From Candidatus Aegiribacteria sp. (GTDB taxonomy: Bacteria; Fermentibacterota; Fermentibacteria; Fermentibacterales; JCC-6), in contig JAUXIK010000018.1 in the NCBI GenBank assembly GCA_030620995.1, forward strand, positions 1 to 47,636: a stretch of DNA of 47,636 nucleotides. The letters run 5' to 3'. A model generated the notes under the pieces. It searched no databases. It saw only the letters and a program-made list of their open reading frames with translations, and was not told the origin of the DNA. The first letter of the stretch is position 1. Each line of letters starts with the position of its first letter. Below, one piece after another: positions 18,083 through 30,074 of the stretch. A program made the position numbers and the translations under genes.

Positions 18083-18586
18083 ATGCTGCTATTGATGACG
18101 GTCATCCTGTCCTCAACAGGATTGAGTGATACGGGTGAGAATGAACCGATATCAGACAATCAAAGGGAAAATTCTCATGAAATTATTCCTGATTCATTAG
18201 AGACTGAAATTCAACATCATGATATTCTTATTGTAAAGAAGAATCCTACAGGTGCTCTCCTCCGTTCAGCAGCGCTGCCAGGATGGGGACAGTTCTATAA
18301 CGAAAAACCGATTAAGGGACTTCTATTCGGCTCAGTTGAACTGGGATTGCTTTCATGGTTGATAATTGAACACCTGGAGGCTGAGGACGCAAGACATTCC
18401 GGTAATGAACAAGCTTATGAAGCACACAGACAACGGAGACTTGATCTGATCTGGTACACTTCCGCAGCCTGGCTTTTCGGTATGCTTGATGCTTATGTGG
18501 ATGCCTACCTCTATTCATTCGACAGCGAGAATGAGGAATTCGAGAAAGAGACCGGTATTGGCGCGGCGGTCTTTTTCCGGTTCTGA
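18083..18586 (+). CDS. DUF5683-like membrane protein
   Basis: A 167-residue protein with a possible short N-terminal hydrophobic segment, an acidic spacer, and a hydrophobic region starting with GALLRSAALPGWGQFYNEKPIKGLLFGSVELGL (about residues 52-85), the ALPGxGQxYN pattern of DUF5683-type proteins. A second hydrophobic stretch is at about 122-140 (WYTSAAWLFGMLDAYVDAYLY). Function unknown. The family is common in Bacteroidota-type genomes near envelope genes. It follows lpxA by 8 nt and precedes the sigma factor by 13 nt. The N-terminus is uncertain, because the ATG at 18083 has only a weak ribosome-binding site. Confidence 0.65.
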   Translation: MLLLMTVILSSTGLSDTGENEPISDNQRENSHEIIPDSLETEIQHHDILIVKKNPTGALLRSAALPGWGQFYNEKPIKGLLFGSVELGLLSWLIIEHLEAEDARHSGNEQAYEAHRQRRLDLIWYTSAAWLFGMLDAYVDAYLYSFDSENEEFEKETGIGAAVFFRF

Positions 18587-18599
18587 AAGGGAATAAGGA

Positions 18600-19199
18600 A
18601 TGCTCCTGAGTGTATTACTTGTGATTGCATGTGAGGAAACCAATCCTGATCTTGAATTGCTCAGGAAGGCAAAAAATGGCGACAGAGAAGCATTTGGGGA
18701 ATTATTCAGAAAATACGAGAAAAGGGTTTTCAGAGTGGCCAGACGGATGTGCGGCAGTGATGATGAAGCCTGGGACATTACGCAGGATGCGTTCATCAGG
18801 GCTATGCAGGCCATGGACAGATACGATACGCAGTACAGGTTTTTCACCTGGATATACAGGATTACTACGAATCTCGCGATTAACTACTCACAGAAAAGAA
18901 TGAGAAGACGAGAAGTGTGTTTCGACGAAGGATTCAGCGCGGATGGACAGCAGACCGTTCAGGACGATCTGGATGACAGAGTCGCATGTGATCAGCTATT
19001 TCGATCAGTTGAGATGGCTGTTGAGAAACTTACACCTGCACTGAAAGCGGTTTTTGTGCTCCGGGTTGATCAGCAGCTGAGTTATTCAGAGATAGCAGAA
19101 AGCCTTGGTATTGCGCTGGGTACAGTCATGTCAAGGTTGAACAGAGCGAGAGGGAAAATAAGAGAAGAAGTTGGTTCAATGCTGGGGGAATGGGAATGA
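18600..19199 (+). CDS. ECF-family RNA polymerase sigma factor (RpoE-like)
   Basis: A 199-residue sigma-70 factor of the extracytoplasmic-function class. Region 2 (about residues 18-95) shows AFGELFRKYEKRVFRVARRMCGSDDEAWDITQDAFIRA and the RFFTWIYRITTNLAINYSQK segment that melts the -10 element. Region 4 (about 135-190) shows LTPALKAVFVLRVDQQLSYSEIAESLGIALGTVMSRLNRARGKIRE, the -35-binding helix-turn-helix. The first residues (MLLSVLLVIACEE) are unusually hydrophobic; translation may begin later, but ATG 18600 has AAGGG about 8 nt upstream, so I keep it. The stop overlaps the start of the anti-sigma gene, a classic coupled pair. The position after lpxA suggests an envelope-stress role; that is an inference. 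Confidence 0.92.
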   Translation: MLLSVLLVIACEETNPDLELLRKAKNGDREAFGELFRKYEKRVFRVARRMCGSDDEAWDITQDAFIRAMQAMDRYDTQYRFFTWIYRITTNLAINYSQKRMRRREVCFDEGFSADGQQTVQDDLDDRVACDQLFRSVEMAVEKLTPALKAVFVLRVDQQLSYSEIAESLGIALGTVMSRLNRARGKIREEVGSMLGEWE

Positions 19200-20404
19200 A
19201 ATGTCCTGATTTTGAGGTTCTGATGTTGATGCTGGACGGTGAATTACCTGAGGACCAGCTGAAAGAAGTAACCGATCATGTTGAGTCGTGCCCTCACTGT
19301 AGGAGAATCATAAGATCCCAGGAGCATATTGAAACTTCATGGCGAGACAGTTTCAGATCTCCGGGTGATGACAAATTCAGAGAAATCGAACAGCAGCTGT
19401 TCGAAAAGATAAATCATCATTCAAGTCGGAAATGGTGGACAGTTATTCCCATTGCTGCCGGCATAGTTGCTGTTCTTCTGGGAGTAAAACTCATTCTTTC
19501 CGAGAAACCGCTGATAGAGAAACCTCCTGGCTACCCCATGTACGAATCAGAAGAGCATCGGACAGTTACAGAACAGATGGAAGATTCATTCTCTCAGGAT
19601 GCTCCTGAGGCTGAATCCGGTATTGATCTGGTTATGTCTGAAACCCCATTGGAAACTCAACCGATTCAATCCTCTGATATATCCGTGGAAACCGATACAC
19701 ACTCAAGAATATCAAGTACTGGATACGGATCGGATACCGATAGAGAGATATCCGGAGCAGTTTCAGGTGGTAATGCAGAAATGCATGCGGGTGCTTCCGG
19801 AACCGCTCAGGTAGGAGAGGGGCTGCCTGGAGTATTTGTAACCGGTGGAGAGAGAGAAGAATCGATCGATGTTTCTACGGGAGCCGCCAGGGGACTCATT
19901 CACGAGGACCATTACTATGAAGAAGCAGTTCCTGAAGAAGCCGAAGAAAGCCTGTTTTATGATGATCGAATCCCTGACGATGAAATTATTTCTTCACCGG
20001 AATCTGTCTGCGGCGGGCTTCATCAGGAAGAATCAGAAGGAGAAACAGTGCTGTCTCTGGATATGGATACAATAGGATTTACAGCCGTATTTTCAGCACC
20101 CGTTTCATCCATAGACGACGGAACTGAGGAGATCGTCGGAATTCAGACCTGCGACGGCATTATGTCGGCTGAAGAAGCTGCAATTCTGTGGCGGGATTCA
20201 GCGAAGCTTCTCAGTGTTGAGCTTGTTTTCGATATTAACGGTGAACCGGATAGTATGACAGCATTGCTTCTTGATTCGCTCATTCCGGAGTGGTATTTGT
20301 ATATTCCATTTATATTCAGAGATACAACGCTGATAATTCAGCGGGATGATATATGCGAATACTTTGTAAATGTTAACAGTACACCTGCTTGCGAGAATGA
20401 GTAA
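19196..20404 (+). CDS. zinc-finger anti-sigma factor with large extracytoplasmic domain
   Basis: A 402-residue single-pass membrane protein. The N-terminal cytoplasmic zf-HC2 domain (about residues 1-45) has C3, then HVESCPHC, giving the HxxxCxxC zinc motif of anti-sigma factors. A transmembrane helix lies at about 77-97 (TVIPIAAGIVAVLLGVKLIL). The roughly 300-residue external part is acidic and Ser/Thr/Gly-rich with low complexity, then has a more ordered C-terminal part ending in a paired-Cys region. I chose ATG 19196 because it overlaps the sigma stop as ATGA and has GGGGGA at good spacing; ATG 19190 is the alternative. By analogy with RseA-type proteins, release of this factor would free the sigma factor. 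The inducing signal and protease are unknown. Confidence 0.82.
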   Translation: MKCPDFEVLMLMLDGELPEDQLKEVTDHVESCPHCRRIIRSQEHIETSWRDSFRSPGDDKFREIEQQLFEKINHHSSRKWWTVIPIAAGIVAVLLGVKLILSEKPLIEKPPGYPMYESEEHRTVTEQMEDSFSQDAPEAESGIDLVMSETPLETQPIQSSDISVETDTHSRISSTGYGSDTDREISGAVSGGNAEMHAGASGTAQVGEGLPGVFVTGGEREESIDVSTGAARGLIHEDHYYEEAVPEEAEESLFYDDRIPDDEIISSPESVCGGLHQEESEGETVLSLDMDTIGFTAVFSAPVSSIDDGTEEIVGIQTCDGIMSAEEAAILWRDSAKLLSVELVFDINGEPDSMTALLLDSLIPEWYLYIPFIFRDTTLIIQRDDICEYFVNVNSTPACENE

Positions 20405-20415
20405 GGAGAAACAGA

Positions 20416-21729
20416 ATGCGCTTTCATGCTTCGATTTTAGTGATTGTTATATTTCTGGCGGGAATCGTTTCTGCCGCACTTCCCAGAATTGGTGTTGTTT
20501 CTATCGATTCCGATGATTTCGCTCCGGATAATCTTATTCTTGAAGCAGTAAGGGTAGAACTTATCAGAAGCGGCCGTTTCGAGGTCGCTGATCTTGATTC
20601 AGTTGCCTATCTTAACGTTTCTCCTGATTTGCTGATAAATCGCTTGCGGACTATTGCCTCAGATGAGAATCTTGACATATTTCTTGCATTGGAAATTCCT
20701 GCCGCGGAAGAATATGACCGTACAGTATTCCGGAATGATTCACTCATTACATACAGATCGGTAACTGTCGATGTACTGGGAAGATTTTACACTTCTACGG
20801 GAACCTTGATCGGAACCATAAGAAACACTGTTTCCAGGGAAGATAAACTTCCATTTGCGCCTGACCGCTACCGACTTGCTTTAACCTGCGCAGAACAGCT
20901 GGCAGCCAGATCTATTCTCGAACTATTTCCGATGGAAGTAACTTTCACCGCCTCAGACAGTCAGGTATTCAACATTCCGATAGGCAGAGAACAGGGAATC
21001 AGCAACGGCATGATCATGGCGGTTATTGCCGCCTCTTCAGGAATCCCGATTGAGATATCCGAGTATGAATCCCTCAGGAGCAGAGGACTGATTCAGATAT
21101 CCGATGTCGGGAATACACAATCCAGAGCAAGGCTTCTTTCCGGATATCTGGTGAACGGGGGAACGGTTACCGCGATTGAGCAGTCAGCCCCGGCAATATT
21201 GTTTATGGAATACAATCTGCTTTCCATGCAGGTTGAACATGGTGAAGGTCTTGAGGGAACGGACTCTGACTGGAGCAACAACATAAGACTTGGCGTGGAA
21301 ACAGGTAAATGGGGACTGTCATTCGGCGGCGGATTGAGAGCGGGAGGTTTAGAGCATTCATCCAGCCTGGGCATTGATCTTTTTGCCGGAACAAGGATTC
21401 CTCTATCCAGCCCTTCGCTGGGTTTGAGATTGTCAGGAGGGGGTGAGGTTACATTCCTTATGCAGGATGTCAGATCGGATACCCTTGCTTCAAGCTCAAG
21501 CGCGATTTGCGTTGCCGCAATCGCTGACGCCAGTATGGAGTATCTTTTCTCCAGCCACCTTGGAATTCAGCTTGGCATCTCCGGAGTACTGGGAACGGCA
21601 GCCGATAGCTGGACGGTACAGGAGTACAGCGGTAAAGTCAGAGACGCGGAACCCGATGAGATATATTACACAAAGATGGAACATGGCCCATTCAGCATTC
21701 ATGCCGGTCTGATCTATATGATATTTTAG
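20416..21729 (+). CDS. secreted protein of unknown function, probable outer-membrane association
   Basis: A 437-residue protein with a clear signal peptide (residues 1-20, cleavage after SAA). Residues 23-185 alternate strands and helices in a pattern reminiscent of periplasmic CsgG/LpoB-like domains (LPRIGVVSIDSDDFAPDNLILEAVRVELIRSGRFEVAD), a weak similarity judged by eye. Residues about 265-437 are rich in short amphipathic strands with Gly/Ser (LGVETGKWGLSFGGGLRAGG) and end in phenylalanine (LIYMIF), which suggests a small beta-barrel. It follows the anti-sigma gene by 11 nt with GGAGAAACAG before the ATG, so it likely belongs to the same transcript and may belong to the sigma factor's regulon. 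No known function is claimed. Confidence 0.65.
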   Translation: MRFHASILVIVIFLAGIVSAALPRIGVVSIDSDDFAPDNLILEAVRVELIRSGRFEVADLDSVAYLNVSPDLLINRLRTIASDENLDIFLALEIPAAEEYDRTVFRNDSLITYRSVTVDVLGRFYTSTGTLIGTIRNTVSREDKLPFAPDRYRLALTCAEQLAARSILELFPMEVTFTASDSQVFNIPIGREQGISNGMIMAVIAASSGIPIEISEYESLRSRGLIQISDVGNTQSRARLLSGYLVNGGTVTAIEQSAPAILFMEYNLLSMQVEHGEGLEGTDSDWSNNIRLGVETGKWGLSFGGGLRAGGLEHSSSLGIDLFAGTRIPLSSPSLGLRLSGGGEVTFLMQDVRSDTLASSSSAICVAAIADASMEYLFSSHLGIQLGISGVLGTAADSWTVQEYSGKVRDAEPDEIYYTKMEHGPFSIHAGLIYMIF

Positions 21730-21745
21730 TCCGCTTTGAGGGTTA

Positions 21746-22438
21746 TCAGTGCTTCCAGGGCCGCTCGGCCATTCCCCGTTCCCATATGACTTCAAGAGCA
21801 GACCATGTAGCGATAGCGAAGATGACTCCGCCTATTATTCCGGAGAAGATTGTTCCGTGTACAATGCCTAGAGCCAGTGCTCCGCCGGCAACAGCAGCTG
21901 TAAGGAGAATGAGTATTGTTGCGGCAAGTGATGTGGGACCCCACTTCGATATGACTCGCACCCTGGCGAGATGTATTCCCCATACACATAGAGGGTATCC
22001 GGTCGCACCGAAAACCGCAGATGGAATATTCCTGAGCAGCAGAATACCGAGAGTCCACAGCAGAATCAATGGAAGGAAAACGAGAACAGCATTTCTTGAG
22101 AGAGGTGAAATCCATTTCATCTGTTCCGGTATTTCACAGAGCGCTGTCCAGATGAAGAGCCCGGAAGCAAACCCGAGAATCAGTGATGATTCGCTATGGC
22201 GGATGAAACAGCTGAAAACAGTTCCGGTTAAGCCAAGCGAAAGTAATACTATTACGAATATCTTTGGACCTATCTGTCCTGATTCAGTGATCTTAACGTA
22301 CAATCTGGTTCCGAGAAGCTGAAGAAATATGAAAAACAGAAAAGCTGCAATCCCGAAAAAACCTGTTACGGCATAGTCCCTGAGGGTCACATCAACTGTC
22401 TCAAATATCTCGCCAGTCAGAAAAGACAGAATACTCAT
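21746..22438 (-). CDS. polytopic inner-membrane protein of unknown function
   Basis: A 230-residue protein with about seven predicted hydrophobic helices (for example YAVTGFFGIAAFLFFIFLQLLG, IFVIVLLSLGLTGTVFSCFI, AVLVFLPLILLWTLGILLL, TILILLTAAVAGGALALGIV, GIIGGVIFAIATWSALEVI). I see no motif that assigns a family. ATG 22436-22438 is preferred over an upstream TTG (22462) because AAAGGA sits about 8 nt before it. The gene is convergent with the preceding secreted protein (16-nt gap, no terminator visible) and divergent from the next gene. It stands alone on its strand. Confidence 0.65.
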   Translation of the reverse strand: MSILSFLTGEIFETVDVTLRDYAVTGFFGIAAFLFFIFLQLLGTRLYVKITESGQIGPKIFVIVLLSLGLTGTVFSCFIRHSESSLILGFASGLFIWTALCEIPEQMKWISPLSRNAVLVFLPLILLWTLGILLLRNIPSAVFGATGYPLCVWGIHLARVRVISKWGPTSLAATILILLTAAVAGGALALGIVHGTIFSGIIGGVIFAIATWSALEVIWERGMAERPWKH

Positions 22439-22617
22439 GCATTTTTCCTTTCGCTCGCGCAAATGTGTTTAATTTGTTAGCTTTCGTCAATCATCAACTT
22501 CACATTTTGATAATTGATATTTGCGTTGATCGGGTTGCTTGGTCATATATTCAGCAGTACAATGATTGTTTCCTGATTCTCTGTTGAAAAGCAGGTGCGG
22601 ATATTTAAGAGGTGTAA

Positions 22618-24759
22618 ATGAAAATTGTTCTGTTTTTCCTGTTGATGTTCTTTATGCTGTTATCATTATACTGTGTCGGAACCGGACAGGAACCGGAAGT
22701 CGATAGTACAGGAGATCAGGTTTCTCTGTATACCGGTAAGAGTGTTTCGTTCAATCTTGATCTTCATTCGGATGTATTCGAGGATTCACTGTTATATTCA
22801 GGTGACCTGCTGACCGGGATTGTAATTATAACCGATGAATCTGAAACAGTTCTGACTTCAATGCTTATTCCGGGATGTGGCTCCACGACAGAAGACAGAC
22901 TGAATTATCTGGAAGCCGGAGGACTCACAAAACCAACAACGGTTGAAATTCCTCCTCTTGGTGAAACCGCAGGATTTTTCGCGGTGTTATACACAAGTGA
23001 GGATTCCAGTGTTGTAGAGAGAGTATGGAACAGAGGGGCCGGGGAACTCGCGGTACTTCAGGCGAAAACAAAGGGATCTTCTCCCAATCTGCTTCTCTCT
23101 TCAGTCAGCGGGGTTTTCAGGACTGCTGAACTGGTTTACCCCGCAAATAACATGTTACGATCCGTTTATCTCTCTGATCGCAATCGGATCATGATTGTGG
23201 AAGAAGTCAATTCAGACGTAACAGTTCCACCTGACGTTCATCACAGCATTGTTCTTTCAGTCAATCCGGCACACAGAGAAATTACTGTGGTCGATACACT
23301 GAAAATTGATTTCAGCCCCACTCAGTCCGATAGCCAGTTAACTCTGTTTTTTCCAAACAGCGGAACCGATTCCAACTTTGAGGCTCTGAGCGGATACTTT
23401 GAATACAGTGGAGATTCAGTGTGCTGTGTTGCAGATTCCTCGAGAGTATTCACAGGTCTATTCTCCGGAAATTGGAACGGATTCATCTCCGGTTCTACAG
23501 ATCGGATTACAATCAGCGGACTGCAGATCAATCCTTCGACTTCCTTTCAGTGCGGTATGTGGTTTTACCCTGGAAATGATATACCTGCTTCGTACAGTAT
23601 GAACATTTCAGTTCCGGATATGGGGTACATGATCTATGCTCCCCTTCAGGAATTATCGAGAGAGGTGTCCGATTCGCTGCTGATCGTATCCTATTCCTCC
23701 CCTGAAGGCGGCGTAAGAGGTCCACTTGCCTGGGCGACAGGGGGATTCTCGGAAATGGATATCGCCGGATGGAGAAGTAAGTATTTATGTCATGATTCCG
23801 ATTCTATTGCGCTGAAAATGAGTTATCTGGCGGATGATCTTGCATCTATTTTCTGGAATAATATGGGCTTCTCCGGCGCCAGGCTGGATTTTGTAATCGT
23901 TAGGAGCCTTGACGTTCCTGTCTTCCTGACCGGTCCGGGATGCGTATTTCTTTCCTCTGACATGCTCGCGCTAATTCAGGGGTACGAATCATGGTCTGAT
24001 TCACTTGTTTCAGGAATTCCGGTTCCGGCTTCAGCAATTGTATTTGAGACAGCAAGAGCTTTCCTCGCCGGCAGTACTTATCTTACGGAATGTCTCCGGG
24101 ACGGTTTCGCGGCATGGTCGGTCTACAAATTCGTTACTGCGGATGATGATGCGAATTCAGCTGAACTGCTTGAAGCCTATCGAAAATACTATCTCTATAC
24201 GTCAGAGATAACCGGCGGCACGGAATACGCTATAGCTGATCCCGGATTGAATGATTCTCCGCTTTATGATCCTGTGATACTCGGTAAAGCCCCGATAGTT
24301 ATTGAGTTTCTTACAAGAGAGATCCCCGCGTTCAAGAGAGGAATACCAAGAGCGCTCGGGAATCTCAGACATTCCGGTGATTCATTCGGCAGATTATTTT
24401 CCGCGATGGGAATCCGGGAGAGCGGAGAGTTCGGAGAAATGTTCTTTCAGTGGCTGTATAATCCAGGTATTCCTCAAATTGAAGTCACATGGGCTGATTC
24501 GTCGGGATATCTGTACATATGGATAGAACAGTATCAGCCGGGGCAGAATTTTCCGCTTGGATCGATAACCGACGATGTTCTTATCATTTCCGAAGATAAT
24601 TCCGAAGTAATTGAGCTTTCAAGGGGTTCAACAGAAGGTTTCTTCTCAGGTCGAATACCGGACTTAATTCAGGATATTCGAGCGATCAATATTGATCCTG
24701 ACCGGATTCTTCCCGCTGACATAATCTACAGGCATCTTCATGGCAGTCTTGATTACTGA
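22618..24759 (+). CDS. secreted M1-peptidase-like protein lacking the zinc motif (probable pseudoenzyme)
   Basis: A 713-residue protein with an N-terminal hydrophobic export signal (residues 1-19). Position 19 is a Cys in SLYC, but the lipobox is poor. The N-terminal half is beta-rich, like the M1 aminopeptidase saddle domain (HHSIVLSVNPAHREITVVDTLKIDF). The segment AIVFETARAFLAGSTYLTECLRDGFAAWSVYKF (within about 473-505) aligns with the M1 HExxH ... NEGFA region. However, the two zinc histidines are F476 and R480, and the third ligand Glu is D495, at a spacing shortened by about four residues. A downstream WLYNPGIPQIEVTW (about 619-632) matches the M1 C-terminal W-x(3)-PGxPxLxVxW pattern. 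Residue E477, the general base position, is kept. It is therefore likely an inactive relative used for binding or structure. The ATG has an AGAGGTG site. GH57 follows after 40 nt. Confidence 0.65.
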   Translation: MKIVLFFLLMFFMLLSLYCVGTGQEPEVDSTGDQVSLYTGKSVSFNLDLHSDVFEDSLLYSGDLLTGIVIITDESETVLTSMLIPGCGSTTEDRLNYLEAGGLTKPTTVEIPPLGETAGFFAVLYTSEDSSVVERVWNRGAGELAVLQAKTKGSSPNLLLSSVSGVFRTAELVYPANNMLRSVYLSDRNRIMIVEEVNSDVTVPPDVHHSIVLSVNPAHREITVVDTLKIDFSPTQSDSQLTLFFPNSGTDSNFEALSGYFEYSGDSVCCVADSSRVFTGLFSGNWNGFISGSTDRITISGLQINPSTSFQCGMWFYPGNDIPASYSMNISVPDMGYMIYAPLQELSREVSDSLLIVSYSSPEGGVRGPLAWATGGFSEMDIAGWRSKYLCHDSDSIALKMSYLADDLASIFWNNMGFSGARLDFVIVRSLDVPVFLTGPGCVFLSSDMLALIQGYESWSDSLVSGIPVPASAIVFETARAFLAGSTYLTECLRDGFAAWSVYKFVTADDDANSAELLEAYRKYYLYTSEITGGTEYAIADPGLNDSPLYDPVILGKAPIVIEFLTREIPAFKRGIPRALGNLRHSGDSFGRLFSAMGIRESGEFGEMFFQWLYNPGIPQIEVTWADSSGYLYIWIEQYQPGQNFPLGSITDDVLIISEDNSEVIELSRGSTEGFFSGRIPDLIQDIRAINIDPDRILPADIIYRHLHGSLDY

Positions 24760-24799
24760 TCGCCATAAAGCCGAACATATATCCACTGAAGGATATTAA

Positions 24800-28742
<3,943 letters not shown>

Positions 28743-28776
28743 ATACCGGTGAAATTTGCGGGTAAGGTTTGAAGAA

Positions 28777-28798
28777 GGGCGGAGATTTCTCCCCGCCC
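28777..28798. terminator. hairpin between convergent ligA and serC (possible bidirectional terminator)
   Basis: GGGCGGAGA at 28777-28785 can pair with TCCCCGCCC at 28790-28798 around a TTTC loop, a 9-bp stem with one A/C mismatch. It lies in the 100-nt gap where ligA (plus) and serC (minus) converge. No long T run follows on either strand, only TTCTTC on the minus side, so efficiency is uncertain. Confidence 0.5.
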
Positions 28799-28842
28799 AT
28801 TAGCATATTTCGTAAAGATACGACTCTATATATGTCCAGGAA

Positions 28843-29928
28843 CTAATTTGCCGCCTTGAACCTCTTCATGAAGTTAACAAGCGCCTCGACGCCCTCGTAT
28901 GGCATGGCGTTGTAGATGGATGCTCTGCAGCCGCCTACCGATCTGTGTCCCTTGAGTCCGATAAGGTTGTTCTCGGCACCTTCAGCAATAAACTTCTTCT
29001 CCAGTTCCTCGGTCGGAAGACGGAACGTGACATTCATAAGAGATCTGCTTGCAGGGTCGGTTACCGTGCACCTGTAATACTCACTGTTCTCATCCATATA
29101 CTCGTAAAGAAGCCCGGCTTTTCTGTTGTTTGCCATTTCGACCGCTTCGAGACCGCCCTGCTCCAGAATCCACTTCATTACGTTGCCAACGACGTAGACA
29201 GGGAAGGAGGGTGGAGTATTGAAAAGGGAATTCTTAGCGATGTGGGTGGCGTAAGCAAGCATTGTAGGTACTTCCTTGCGTGCTTTCTCAGCCCATGATC
29301 GTTTGATGATAACAGCGGTGACACCGGATGGACCGATATTCTTCTGTGCTCCCGCGTAGATGAGCGAGAATTTGTTGAAATCAAGTTTTCTGGACAGGAA
29401 ATCACTGGACATGTCAGAGACAAGAGGAACATCTCCGGTATTGGGGAAGTCCTTTATCTGGGTGCCCACAAGAGTGTTGTTACTGGTAGTGTGAACGTAA
29501 GCGGCTCCGGGAGTGAGATCGAACTGTTTCGGGATGAAATTGAAGTTCGCGTCCTCACTGCTGGCAGCGATGTTCACATTGCCGAAGAATTTAGCTTCTT
29601 TGACTGCTTTTTTCGACCATCCGCCGGTAACTACATAGTCAGCAGTCATGTCCTTCTCGAGGAAGTTGAAAGGAACGGCGCAGAACTGGGTACTGGCTCC
29701 GCCGCCGAGGAAGAGAACAGCGTACTCGTCATTCGAGAGTCCCATGATCTCAAGCATGTTCTTCTGGGCCTCGGTGAACATGCTGTCGAAAGCAGCTGAC
29801 CTATGGGATATCTCCATAACTGACATTCCAAGGCCATTGAAATTTAAAGCTTCGGTAAAAGATCTTTTGACAACATCGTATGGAAGAGTAGCCGGACCGG
29901 CGAAGAAATTGTGTATGCGCTCTGGCAT
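28843..29928 (-). CDS. serC: phosphoserine aminotransferase
   Basis: A 361-residue PLP enzyme of serine biosynthesis (3-phosphohydroxypyruvate plus glutamate to phosphoserine) that often also serves pyridoxine synthesis. It begins MPERIHNFFAGPATLPYDVV, has MEISHRS, the phosphate-binding LGGGASTQF (residues 74-82), the PLP-linked K196 in YAGAQKNIGPSG, and the C-terminal KGHRSVGGCRASIYNAMPYEGV signature. The length matches the family. A GGGAGG site precedes the ATG. It stands alone on the minus strand, with 146 nt to lptG upstream. With the SHMT-family gene at the left of the window, it could supply the serine-to-glycine route. Confidence 0.96.
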   Translation of the reverse strand: MPERIHNFFAGPATLPYDVVKRSFTEALNFNGLGMSVMEISHRSAAFDSMFTEAQKNMLEIMGLSNDEYAVLFLGGGASTQFCAVPFNFLEKDMTADYVVTGGWSKKAVKEAKFFGNVNIAASSEDANFNFIPKQFDLTPGAAYVHTTSNNTLVGTQIKDFPNTGDVPLVSDMSSDFLSRKLDFNKFSLIYAGAQKNIGPSGVTAVIIKRSWAEKARKEVPTMLAYATHIAKNSLFNTPPSFPVYVVGNVMKWILEQGGLEAVEMANNRKAGLLYEYMDENSEYYRCTVTDPASRSLMNVTFRLPTEELEKKFIAEGAENNLIGLKGHRSVGGCRASIYNAMPYEGVEALVNFMKRFKAAN

Positions 29929-30074
29929 TTCAGCCTCCCTGAATTGAGTGAAGCACCTATGTGTGAGTATCGAATCAGTACGAACATCTGAAAATATGCA
30001 ACCTTGAAGTACTAATAAGCAAGTGTTCAGGGGAGGGAATACAATAATTTCTTATGTATGTGATATATACTGAG

